From: Betaproteobacteria bacterium UBA5216
GTDB taxonomy: Bacteria > Pseudomonadota > Gammaproteobacteria > Burkholderiales > SG8-41
Reading direction: 5' to 3'
DNA length: 11,365 nt
NCBI GenBank assembly: GCA_002412495.1
Contig: DHVE01000063.1
Location: 1-11,365 of the forward strand
The notes beneath the pieces were generated by a model. That model was not told the origin of the DNA and made no database searches. It saw only the letters and a program-made list of their open reading frames with translations. Made by a program: the position numbers and the translations under genes. Below, piece by piece: positions 1 through 6,366 of this stretch (positions are counted from its first letter, which is position 1; each line of letters starts with the position of its first letter).

Positions 1-62
1 GTATGGCTAAAGGGGGCAGGTCAATCAGTTCATCGCAATTTTTTACGCGGACGCGCGCGAAA
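1..62. other. Left edge, no gene recognised
   Basis: These bases lie downstream of the rhodanese stop codon. I found no start of a further minus-strand gene and no hairpin followed by a T-run in the direction of rhodanese transcription. The segment is too short to say more. Confidence 0.5.
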
Positions 63-1049
63 CTACGGCTTGCGCGCCTTTTCCGCCGCGAGTTCGCGTT
101 CCAGGTGTTCAATGCGCTGCTGCATCGCCGACAAACGCGTATTCAGCGCGCCGACGTTGAAGAAGGTTTCATTGTTTGCGGGCGCACTCAACACTGCCGC
201 ATAGCCCAGCCACGAGGGCTCGTACACCTTGACGTTTTTAAAGCCGAGTTGTGACAACACCACCGCGGTTTCCGAGGCGCGCGTGCCGCTCTGGCAATAG
301 ACGATGGTTTCTTTTTCCGGATCAAGCGCCGCGTAGAGTTTTTTCAGTTCCTGCATCGGCTTGAGCGACATACCCGTGTTGTCGGCCACCTGCTTGCGCG
401 CGAGCTTGCCGACTGTGTCAGGATCAACCCAGTTCTGCTCGTAGGGGATGTTGATCGCGCCGGGTATATGGCCGCCGCGAACGGCGCGGATGTCGTTGCC
501 CTTGAACTCCGGCACGGAGCGCGCGTCGACTATTTGCACGCCCTGGTTGCGCGCGTGAAGCATTTGCGGCGTGTCCACGCTTACCGCTGGATTGGGTGTT
601 AACTTGAGGGCAACCGGCACAGGCTTCGCAGCCACGGTGCTGATTTCCAGCCCCGACGCGCGCCAGCCATCGATGCCGTCGTGATACACGCTTCCCAGTT
701 TGCCGCCGAAATACGCGATGGTGTAAAGACCAAAATAGGCATTGGCATCACCACGCGACGAATAAACCACGATCTCTTTTGACGGATCGAGTCCTGCGGC
801 ACCCAGCGTCTTCTCGATTTCGGCAACGGGTTTGAAATCTTCGGTGTTGGGATCGCGCAGCGCCTGTGCCGCCGCGCCAATGTTGAACGCGCCGGGGATG
901 TGGCCCTTCTGAAATTCGGCCGCGCTGCGCACATCCCAGATGATCGCGCCGCGCTTTTGTGCTTCGATCACGAAAGCGGTGTCGACGATGTTGCCCATCG
1001 AGAACGCGTTACCACACAATAAAATCAATAAAAACAGATATTTATGCAT
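63..1049 (-). CDS. Exported tandem rhodanese-domain sulfurtransferase
   Basis: Predicted 328-residue periplasmic protein with two rhodanese domains, the architecture of thiosulfate/3-mercaptopyruvate sulfurtransferases, which move sulfane sulfur through a cysteine persulfide. Residues 1-17 form a signal peptide: a basic start, a leucine-rich core and a likely cut after AFS. Domain 1 (about 25-137) has the WDVRSAAEF and GHIPGAFNI motifs, but its active-site loop reads YSSRG (96-100), with Ser97 where Cys is expected. Domain 2 (about 158-290) has VDARSVPEF, GHIPGAINIP and an intact loop YCQSGTR (251-257, Cys252). Residues about 301-326 are heptad-like and charged, probably a short coiled coil. 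The start at 1049 is preferred over the upstream in-frame ATG at 1109 because AAGGAC lies at normal spacing before it and the signal peptide then begins at residue 1. A noncatalytic first domain with a catalytic second is common in this family. The physiological sulfur donor and acceptor cannot be inferred. Confidence 0.88.
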   Translation of the reverse strand: MHKYLFLLILLCGNAFSMGNIVDTAFVIEAQKRGAIIWDVRSAAEFQKGHIPGAFNIGAAAQALRDPNTEDFKPVAEIEKTLGAAGLDPSKEIVVYSSRGDANAYFGLYTIAYFGGKLGSVYHDGIDGWRASGLEISTVAAKPVPVALKLTPNPAVSVDTPQMLHARNQGVQIVDARSVPEFKGNDIRAVRGGHIPGAINIPYEQNWVDPDTVGKLARKQVADNTGMSLKPMQELKKLYAALDPEKETIVYCQSGTRASETAVVLSQLGFKNVKVYEPSWLGYAAVLSAPANNETFFNVGALNTRLSAMQQRIEHLERELAAEKARKP

Positions 1050-1203
1050 TGTCGTTGTCCTTGCGGTGAACCGGCATGCCAGGGGCGTTCGATCGCCTCG
1101 CGATAGCACGTATTAGCGCGTATCAGTCGTATGACCGCGGACATTACGCCATTGCCACAGCCACGGGGATTGCTTTTTCAAGCGCACCCTACGCTTATAT
1201 GCC

Positions 1204-1232
1204 AATGTATCGCGGCACCAGAAGCCGGTCAA
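1204..1232 (-). promoter_or_regulatory. Candidate sigma-70 promoter for the rhodanese gene
   Basis: On the minus strand TTGACC (1227-1232, 5/6 match to the -35 consensus) is followed after 17 bp by TACATT (1204-1209, 4/6 match to the -10 consensus). This would start transcription near 1197 and give a leader of about 148 nt before the ATG at 1049. It suggests the rhodanese gene is transcribed independently of the CoA-transferase gene upstream. The call rests on sequence match only. Confidence 0.45.
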
Positions 1233-1331
1233 TTCAGACTGCGACAATCAGGTTGCGACGATCAGGCTGAAGTTGCCGGCATTGCCCTTAAATCGAATGC
1301 ATCGGGGGTATTCAGCGCGAGGCAGAAAACT

Positions 1332-2531
1332 TCACGCCCGGTAGCACACGACCACACCCGAGGCCGCGAGTTTTTCAATATCGCCGGCCTCGTACCCCAT
1401 CTCGCCCAAAATCTCCCGCGTGTGCTCGCCCAAATGCGGGGCATGCGTCAGTGGGTCGCCGGTTGCCGGCGCGCGCTGGCCACAGATGGTGCCCATCGGC
1501 ACGCGGCCGAGGGTGTCGTTCTCCACCCAACGCACCGCATCGATGGCCTGCACCTGCGGGTCGGCGAAAAGGTCATCATACGTGTTGACCTTGGCTTTCA
1601 GGATGTCGATGCCGGAAAGTAATTCCACCCACTCATTGGACGTTTTGGTTTCGAAAAACGGCCGCAGTTCGGCCATCAGTACATCGCGGTTGATTACACG
1701 CGCGCGTGCGTCGGCGTAACGCGGATCGGTGATCCATTCGTCTTTGCCCAGCAGCTTGGCGAGGCGCTTGAAATGTTCGTCGCGCCGCGCATTGACGCTC
1801 ATGAAACCGTCTTTGGTCTTGAACATGCCGACGGGCATGCCGATGGGTTCTGCGGCGCCGCCCTGCAAATGGTGTTCCATCATCGCGCCTTCCTGCAGGG
1901 CGAGCGCGCTTTCCAGGAGGCTGGTCTGGATGTGGGCGCCACGGCCTTTCATCGCTTTACGATAAAGCGCCGCCGCAACTGCCTGAAACGCATACAGGCC
2001 CGTCGAGAAATCAATCGCCAGCATTTCGATGCGTTGCGGGACACCCGAGGTGCCGCAGTTGATCGACATCATGCCCGTATAGGCTTGCATCACGGAATCC
2101 GTCGCCGGATTATCGGCGCGCGGCCCCTTGGCGCCGAAGCCGGTGATGTGGGCGTACACGACGTTCGGGTTGGTTTTTTTGACGCTTTCGTAATCAAGCT
2201 TGAACTTGTCGATCTTGCCGACGCGATAGTTGTGGATCAACACATCGCATTGGCTGGCGAGCCGCTGCACGATGGCCACGCCCTGGTCGGTTTTGAGATC
2301 GACGGCGAGCGAGCGCTTGGCGCGGTTGACGATGACGGAGTGCGCGGTGTGGTCACCCGTGTGCTTGCCGAGCCGCCGGCTCCAGCAGCCGATTTCGGTC
2401 GGCTCGACCTTGATCACATTGGCGCCGTTGCGCGCGAGGTGCATGCCGCAATAGGGGCCTGCGACACCCTGCGACAGATCGAGAACTTTTACGCCCTCAT
2501 AGGGCAGATCGTCTTTGGTCATGGTATTCAT
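1332..2531 (-). CDS. CaiB/BaiF family III CoA-transferase
   Basis: Protein of 399 residues from the start at 2531. Family III enzymes move CoA between carboxylic acids through an aspartyl-CoA thioester; relatives include formyl-CoA:oxalate and carnitine CoA-transferases. Visible hallmarks are the N-terminal VKVLDLSQGVAGPYCGMHLA, the segment GANVIKVEP, NRAKRSLAVDLK, VLIHNYRVGK, and TDSVMQAYTGMM, whose Asp (residue 145) aligns with the catalytic Asp of the family. The middle has LLESALALQEGAMM and the C-terminal part has the typical APHLGEHTREIL segment. The start at 2531 is chosen because a purine-rich AGAAAG lies about 9 nt upstream; ATGs at 2567 and 2522 are alternatives. It lies 58 bp behind rdgC on the same strand with no visible terminator between, so cotranscription is possible, although the functions are unrelated. 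The substrate cannot be told from sequence. Length and motifs look intact. Confidence 0.9.
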   Translation of the reverse strand: MNTMTKDDLPYEGVKVLDLSQGVAGPYCGMHLARNGANVIKVEPTEIGCWSRRLGKHTGDHTAHSVIVNRAKRSLAVDLKTDQGVAIVQRLASQCDVLIHNYRVGKIDKFKLDYESVKKTNPNVVYAHITGFGAKGPRADNPATDSVMQAYTGMMSINCGTSGVPQRIEMLAIDFSTGLYAFQAVAAALYRKAMKGRGAHIQTSLLESALALQEGAMMEHHLQGGAAEPIGMPVGMFKTKDGFMSVNARRDEHFKRLAKLLGKDEWITDPRYADARARVINRDVLMAELRPFFETKTSNEWVELLSGIDILKAKVNTYDDLFADPQVQAIDAVRWVENDTLGRVPMGTICGQRAPATGDPLTHAPHLGEHTREILGEMGYEAGDIEKLAASGVVVCYRA

Positions 2532-2589
2532 GAAATGGGTCTTTCTTGGGCTTACAGTCACAAACACAAGGCAGTGGAAAACGCGCGGT

Positions 2590-3492
2590 CTATGCGTTCT
2601 TTTTCTCGCCGCCCAGCGCTTCCACCAGATCGTTCAGCAGGGCCGCGAGTTCGCCGGTCATCAGCGCGAAGTCGATGTCGAATTGTTCTTCGGCATCTTC
2701 CGCCTGATTTTGGGTTTCTTCCTTAAGGATATCGAGGAACGCCACGCGCTTGATTTGCAGTTGCTCGGTGAGCACGAACGACACGCGGTTTTTCCAGGTC
2801 ATGCCCAGGCGCGTGGCGGTTTTGCCGCCGGAGATGTGCTCGCGGATTTCGCGGCCTTCGAGCGGGTGATTGACATAACGCACGGTGGCGCGGCTTTCAC
2901 CCGAGGCTTTCAGTTCAAGATCCTGATCAATGGTGAAGGGCGCGGGCACCTGGCCTGAGCTCAGCCACAGGGTCATGGCGGCTGAAGGGGATTGATGCGT
3001 TTCCAGCCGCTTGGCCGCCACTTCGACGTCGGCGCCGATCAGCGCTTCGAGCAGTTCGTCCGCCTTTTTGTCGGCGGCGGTGTCGATCACCAGCCAGTTA
3101 TTGACCGGATCGATCCAGGTGCCGAGCGCGCGGCGGCGGCTCAGAGCCTTGGGCATCAGTTCTTCAAGCACGCGCTCGCGGATGTCGCGCATTTGTTTGC
3201 GGCCGACGGGGTGTTCCTGTTTTTCAGCAAGCTTGGCGGCGCGTTCTTTTGCGGTCTGTGTCACCACCGAGCCTGGCAGGATTTTTTGATTAACGCCGAA
3301 GCTGATCAGCCACTGGCGTTCAAGGCTGTGCAGAAAACGGTCTTCGATGCGCGGCGCGAGCCAGCCGCGCGATTCCATCTCGAAGCTGCCGCAGGGCTGG
3401 AGCGCGTGGGCCTTGAGTTTTTCTTCGAGATCTTCCGGGGTAATGCCATGGTCGGATGCGAGACGGTAAACGAGGAGATTCTTGAACCACAT
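2590..3492 (-). CDS. rdgC: Recombination-associated protein RdgC
   Basis: A 300-residue protein, close to the roughly 303 residues of E. coli RdgC. RdgC is a cytoplasmic, ring-shaped dimer that binds DNA without sequence specificity and restrains RecA-dependent recombination; it is known from beta- and gammaproteobacteria. The N terminus MWFKNLLVYRL is the family signature. It is followed by ITPEDLEEKL, a GWLAPR segment, the conserved stretch ILPGSVV, then GRKQMRDIRE with ALSRRRALGTWID, and a C-terminal half ending in an acidic segment (EDAEEQFDIDFALMTGEL). The start at 3492 gives exactly the conserved N terminus. No good Shine-Dalgarno site precedes it; the leader instead contains CCTCC and CACT repeats. 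It diverges from the carboxymuconolactone-decarboxylase-like gene across 126 bp. Confidence 0.95.
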   Translation of the reverse strand: MWFKNLLVYRLASDHGITPEDLEEKLKAHALQPCGSFEMESRGWLAPRIEDRFLHSLERQWLISFGVNQKILPGSVVTQTAKERAAKLAEKQEHPVGRKQMRDIRERVLEELMPKALSRRRALGTWIDPVNNWLVIDTAADKKADELLEALIGADVEVAAKRLETHQSPSAAMTLWLSSGQVPAPFTIDQDLELKASGESRATVRYVNHPLEGREIREHISGGKTATRLGMTWKNRVSFVLTEQLQIKRVAFLDILKEETQNQAEDAEEQFDIDFALMTGELAALLNDLVEALGGEKKNA

Positions 3493-3506
3493 GATGGCAG
3501 CCGGGC

Positions 3507-3520
3507 GAGTGAGTGAGTGA
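3507..3520. repeat. Short GAGT tandem repeat in the rdgC leader
   Basis: Three and a half copies of the tetranucleotide GAGT on the plus strand lie directly between the predicted rdgC transcription start and its start codon (CACT repeats in the rdgC mRNA). The tract is too short to count as a strong phase-variation candidate, but it sits where the ribosome-binding site would normally be. Confidence 0.6.
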
Positions 3521-3541
3521 GGAGGGCGCGAAAAAGCGTGG

Positions 3542-3547
3542 ATTATA
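3542..3547 (-). promoter_or_regulatory. Consensus -10 element upstream of rdgC
   Basis: The minus strand reads a perfect TATAAT here, 49 bp before the rdgC start codon, which would place the transcription start near 3535 and give a leader of about 43 nt. No recognisable -35 hexamer is found at 15-18 bp spacing (the 17-bp position reads CCATGT), so the promoter may depend on an activator or may simply be weak. Confidence 0.45.
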
Positions 3548-3618
3548 CCGGGCGTCGCCGCACAACATGGCCGGAATGCAGTAATCTTTTAGTCGCGAAC
3601 ATCAACCGTGGAGCGCGC

Positions 3619-4452
3619 GTGACCGAAACTTCCAAAGCAGACGACGTGGACTTGAGTCCCGAAGCAATACTCGCGCGCGCCACGGCGGCACGCGGTGATA
3701 TTTTTCCGGAATGGAAAACGCTGGTGTATGCGTCGCCGAAGACCTATCACCTGATTAACCAAACGGTCAGTTATCTGCATCAGTATCACGGCCAACAAGC
3801 GGCGAGCGGGCAGTTGTCCGTGCAGATGCGCGAGCTGATCGCCATACCGGCGTTGTGCAGCAAGGGCGATTTGCGCCACGCGCCGAACCACATACGCCGC
3901 ATGTACCGAGAAGGGTTGACCAACAAGGCCTTGTTCGAGGGCGCGGCGGCATTTGCATCGGTGGTCGGCTGGGCGAGCCTGACGTATGTGTCGCTGGCGA
4001 TTGAACAAGCCAACAGCGCGGATTATCCGTTTGGAAAATTACCACCGGGCGGCGAGCCCAAGGAACTGAAGCCCTTTCCCGAGATGTTGATGGGCCGCGC
4101 GCGCAAGGCGGGCGACAGCTCGGGGTTGGCTGACACGGACGAATGGCGGTACGCGGCCACCATCGACAGCGAACTCGCGCGCCGCGCCACGGCGTTTGTG
4201 GATCACTGCATGGCGTCCGATCAGGACAGCAACACCGTGCTGGGCCCCGGCCCGCGCGAACTGATTGTGATCGCCGCGCTATGCACGCGTGGTGAAGTGG
4301 AGATGGCCGCGCAACACATGCGGCACGCTTACGCGTGCGGCATGACACGGCGGCAGGTGCTCGATGCGATTTGCTGCGTGGTGCCGATGACGGGTATGGT
4401 GTCAGCCACGCTGGGGCTGCGTGCGATGCGTCTGGCGGATAAGAATAATTAA
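3619..4452 (+). CDS. Tandem carboxymuconolactone decarboxylase (AhpD-like) domain protein
   Basis: 277-residue all-helical cytoplasmic protein with two CMD-like repeats. Repeat 1 core (residues 71-105) reads RELIAIPALCSKGD...HIRRMYREGLT; repeat 2 core (213-250) reads RELIVIAALCTRGE...HMRHAYACGMT. Both share RELIxIxALCxxG, a histidine 11 residues after that glycine-acid pair region, and the YxxGxT turn. This family includes gamma-carboxymuconolactone decarboxylase and AhpD, but the CxxC redox motif of AhpD is absent (a single Cys80 and Cys222), so peroxidase-reductase activity is not supported. Many such double-domain proteins lie beside aromatic or acyl-CoA catabolic genes; the CoA-transferase nearby fits loosely. 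The start is taken as GTG at 3619, with GTGGAG five bases upstream; the ATG at 3517 would add a low-complexity arginine-rich lead with no family resemblance and overlaps the rdgC promoter region. Function beyond the fold is unknown. Confidence 0.82.
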   Translation: MTETSKADDVDLSPEAILARATAARGDIFPEWKTLVYASPKTYHLINQTVSYLHQYHGQQAASGQLSVQMRELIAIPALCSKGDLRHAPNHIRRMYREGLTNKALFEGAAAFASVVGWASLTYVSLAIEQANSADYPFGKLPPGGEPKELKPFPEMLMGRARKAGDSSGLADTDEWRYAATIDSELARRATAFVDHCMASDQDSNTVLGPGPRELIVIAALCTRGEVEMAAQHMRHAYACGMTRRQVLDAICCVVPMTGMVSATLGLRAMRLADKNN

Positions 4453-4472
4453 TAAAAACAACGGGTTATTTT

Positions 4473-5810
4473 CTAACGCTGCATTTCGTGCGGAAAGAGC
4501 GGTCCCGTTTCACGGCTGTACAGCATCAGCCGCCAGCCCAGTATGCCCACCTCGGACAAATAGGCGCAGCCGATGGCGGCGATGCCGACCGCGGCGCCAT
4601 TGAGGGTGGGCGCATGCAAGGTTACGCTGCCCACGGCGATCACCACCATCAGCCGGATGATGGCGCTGCCCGCGATCGCGTGTGTTTTGCGCATGGCCGA
4701 AAGCAGTCCGCGAAACAACGACGAGTAACCCCATACGATGGCCACCAGCAGAATCATCTGCACGCCGGGCGCCGCATAGGTGCTGAGTTTTTCGGGCAGG
4801 CCCATGACGCCCTTCAGCACCACGTCGCGCATCGGCGTGTAGAACAGGATTCCCACCAGCAGCACATAGGCGAGCGCCAGACGGTGCGTGAATTGCAGCA
4901 ACACCCGAACGTCGGTGCGGCGCTGCGCGAGCGCCTGCGCGGTTTGCGCCAGGTTACGCAAGGGCGATGCCACCAGCGAATTGAGCGCGGTAACCACGCC
5001 GAAAGCCGCCAGCGCCAAATCCGGATGGGCCAGACGGCCCAGAAAAAAATTGATAACGAAGGTAACGCCGTGCTCCGTGATCTGCGTGATCATCAGCGGC
5101 CACGAAAAGCTCCACAACTTTTGGCTGGTAACGCGCTCACCGCCGCTGGCGGGCAGTTGCGCATAAAAAGGGCGGCTGACCCATAGCATGTAGATGGCTT
5201 CAACGATCATGCAGCCCACCAGCGATGCCGCGCCGGCCACGGCGCCCTCGAGCCAGAACGGCAGTACCATCAGCATCAGCGCCTGGGAAACCAGCCTTAC
5301 CATCGTGGAATGCGAAATCAGAATGGTACGCCGGTGCAACATGCACAGCGCCGTGGTGATGTTGCGTATCTGGTTGGGAAAAATCCACAAGCCCATCACC
5401 GCCGATGCGGCTTTGGCGAGCCGGGTTACCTCGGGGCTCGCGCCCATCAGGGTGCCGAACAGCCAGTCGCCCAACGGCGACAGTGCCACGGATTCAATCA
5501 ACACAAACGGCGCCAGCGACACCAGCAAATAAAAGCGTGCAACGCGCCAGAACGAGCGTTTGTCGGAGATGTACGACATGCCCGCCTGCGTGCCCACGGC
5601 GACGATGCCGCTGAAGGTGGTGTTGAACGAGAACGCGATGCTGAACGCGGCCAGCGTGGTGGTGGCGTCACCCATGCGCGCGAGAAACGCATGCACCAGC
5701 GAGTGCGAAAGCTGATGCAGTTCCGTCGTGAGGATGAGCGGCACGAAGAACCACAGCGCAATGCGCATCGTCAGCGGGCCGTGAGCGTTCAGGGAGCCGT
5801 GTACGTTCAT
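4473..5810 (-). CDS. MOP-superfamily membrane transporter (MATE/ANK-like)
   Basis: 445-residue inner-membrane protein with about 12 hydrophobic segments (approximately 16-38, 50-73, 93-113, 132-155, 163-185, 190-212, 235-257, 264-285, 305-325, 345-370, 380-400, 405-428). The two halves are internally repeated: residues about 18-74 and about 232-284 share the pattern PL-x(2)-T, a polar helix, FL-x-R and LAAF. Such two-fold repetition is characteristic of the multidrug/oligosaccharidyl-lipid/polysaccharide (MOP) exporter superfamily. The length fits MATE antiporters, but canonical MATE motifs are not obvious, and the long helical polar stretch ELHQLSHSLVH plus the overall look also recall ANKH (progressive ankylosis)-type proteins. 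The substrate is therefore open: drug, organic anion or lipid-linked. The start at 5810 is the first ATG; the in-frame ATG at 5768, just before the first membrane segment, is equally possible and neither has a clear ribosome-binding site. It converges on the preceding gene with a 20-bp gap. Confidence 0.78.
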   Translation of the reverse strand: MNVHGSLNAHGPLTMRIALWFFVPLILTTELHQLSHSLVHAFLARMGDATTTLAAFSIAFSFNTTFSGIVAVGTQAGMSYISDKRSFWRVARFYLLVSLAPFVLIESVALSPLGDWLFGTLMGASPEVTRLAKAASAVMGLWIFPNQIRNITTALCMLHRRTILISHSTMVRLVSQALMLMVLPFWLEGAVAGAASLVGCMIVEAIYMLWVSRPFYAQLPASGGERVTSQKLWSFSWPLMITQITEHGVTFVINFFLGRLAHPDLALAAFGVVTALNSLVASPLRNLAQTAQALAQRRTDVRVLLQFTHRLALAYVLLVGILFYTPMRDVVLKGVMGLPEKLSTYAAPGVQMILLVAIVWGYSSLFRGLLSAMRKTHAIAGSAIIRLMVVIAVGSVTLHAPTLNGAAVGIAAIGCAYLSEVGILGWRLMLYSRETGPLFPHEMQR

Positions 5811-6087
5811 GGGTTCAGGATTCGTGCGTTACGGTCAATGAGCCAGCAGCGGGTTGCTTGAGCGAAAACATTGTTCTGTATAGTGGTCTAATGTGCCACG
5901 CGTAATTGAACCGACGCGTTTGTCTGACGGTAGCGCGAGCATAACGCAGTGGGGAGAATCGAGAAAGCGCCATGCATACGCGGCTACACTCGGTGGTTCA
6001 TATCGTGAGCAGTAACGGTATCTGGCGCATTCGTGCCCCATTTGTGCTCCCTTTCTTGATACGCCCAAAATTTCGCAAGTCACTGAC
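5811..6087. other. Gene-poor intergenic stretch before the Bug remnant
   Basis: These 277 bp hold no gene I can recognise. The part next to the transporter gene should carry its promoter; the best minus-strand candidate is TATACA (5877-5882) with TTACGC (5900-5905) at 17-bp spacing, which is a weak match. A 39-codon plus-strand reading frame (5973-6092) has no ribosome-binding site and no family resemblance. In the frame of the Bug remnant the sequence stays open back to a stop at 6013, but the translation before about 6088 does not resemble the rest of a Bug protein, so the break point of the remnant probably lies near here. Confidence 0.5.
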
Positions 6088-6327
6088 TTGAACCGAGGTT
6101 CCGCCTGGCACGGCGTGATGGCGCCCAATGGCACGGCGCGCGAGATAGTTGTGCTGCTTAATGCCGAGATCAATCATGCGCTGCAACTGCGCGATGTCAT
6201 AGAGCGGTTCGCCGCGATGGGATTTGAACCGCGCCCCGGATCGCCCGAGGCGTTCGGTCAATTTATCAGCATTGAAATCGAAAAGTGGGGACGCGTGGTG
6301 CGCGCCGCGAAGATCGTCACCGAGTAA
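6088..6327 (+). pseudogene. C-terminal remnant of a Bug (TctC-like) tripartite tricarboxylate transporter receptor
   Basis: The translation matches the C-terminal end of Bug periplasmic solute-binding proteins: SAWHGVMAPNGTAREIV, LLNAEINHALQL, RDVIERFAAMGFEP, PEAFGQFISIEIEKWGRVV and a final AAKI near the stop. In intact members, which are about 320 residues long with a signal peptide, this is the last quarter, where the second lobe is completed. Here only about 75-80 codons remain, the signal peptide and both ligand-binding lobes are missing, and there is no convincing start codon (TTG at 6088, no Shine-Dalgarno). The retained segment has no frameshift or internal stop and ends with a normal TAA, so the truncation may be recent. 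A large deletion or recombination upstream is the likely cause. It cannot work as a binding protein. It converges on nnr with a 39-bp gap. Confidence 0.82.
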
Positions 6328-6337
6328 GATAGTCGAG

Positions 6338-6361
6338 GCGGCGGGTGATCGCTCCCGCGGC
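6338..6361. terminator. GC-rich hairpin between convergent genes
   Basis: GCGGCGGG (6338-6345) and CCCGCGGC (6354-6361) pair at 7 of 8 positions around an 8-nt loop, in the 39-bp gap between the stop of the Bug remnant and the stop of nnr. No T-run follows on either strand, so it is not a classical intrinsic terminator; it could still mark the 3' end of both transcripts. Confidence 0.35.
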
Positions 6362-6366
6362 TCGCT

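Noticed and set aside
40..62. GC-rich inverted segment beside a T-run after the rhodanese stop
   Set aside because: In the direction of rhodanese transcription the run is A, not T, so it does not form an intrinsic terminator.
1773..2726. 317-codon plus-strand frame opposite the CoA-transferase and the end of rdgC
   Set aside because: It spans the boundary of two convincing minus-strand genes, has no recognisable domain and reads as an antisense shadow.
5882..5900. Sigma-54-like TGGCAC on the minus strand upstream of the transporter gene
   Set aside because: The required TTGC-type -12 element is missing at the right distance.
5973..6092. 39-codon plus-strand ORF before the Bug remnant
   Set aside because: No ribosome-binding site, no family resemblance, and it overlaps the remnant in another frame.
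6220..6236. tRNA T-arm-like string (GGATTTGAACC, complement of GGTTCAAATCC)
   Set aside because: It is codons for the conserved MGFEP segment of the Bug remnant, and no acceptor stem, anticodon arm or D arm can be drawn around it.
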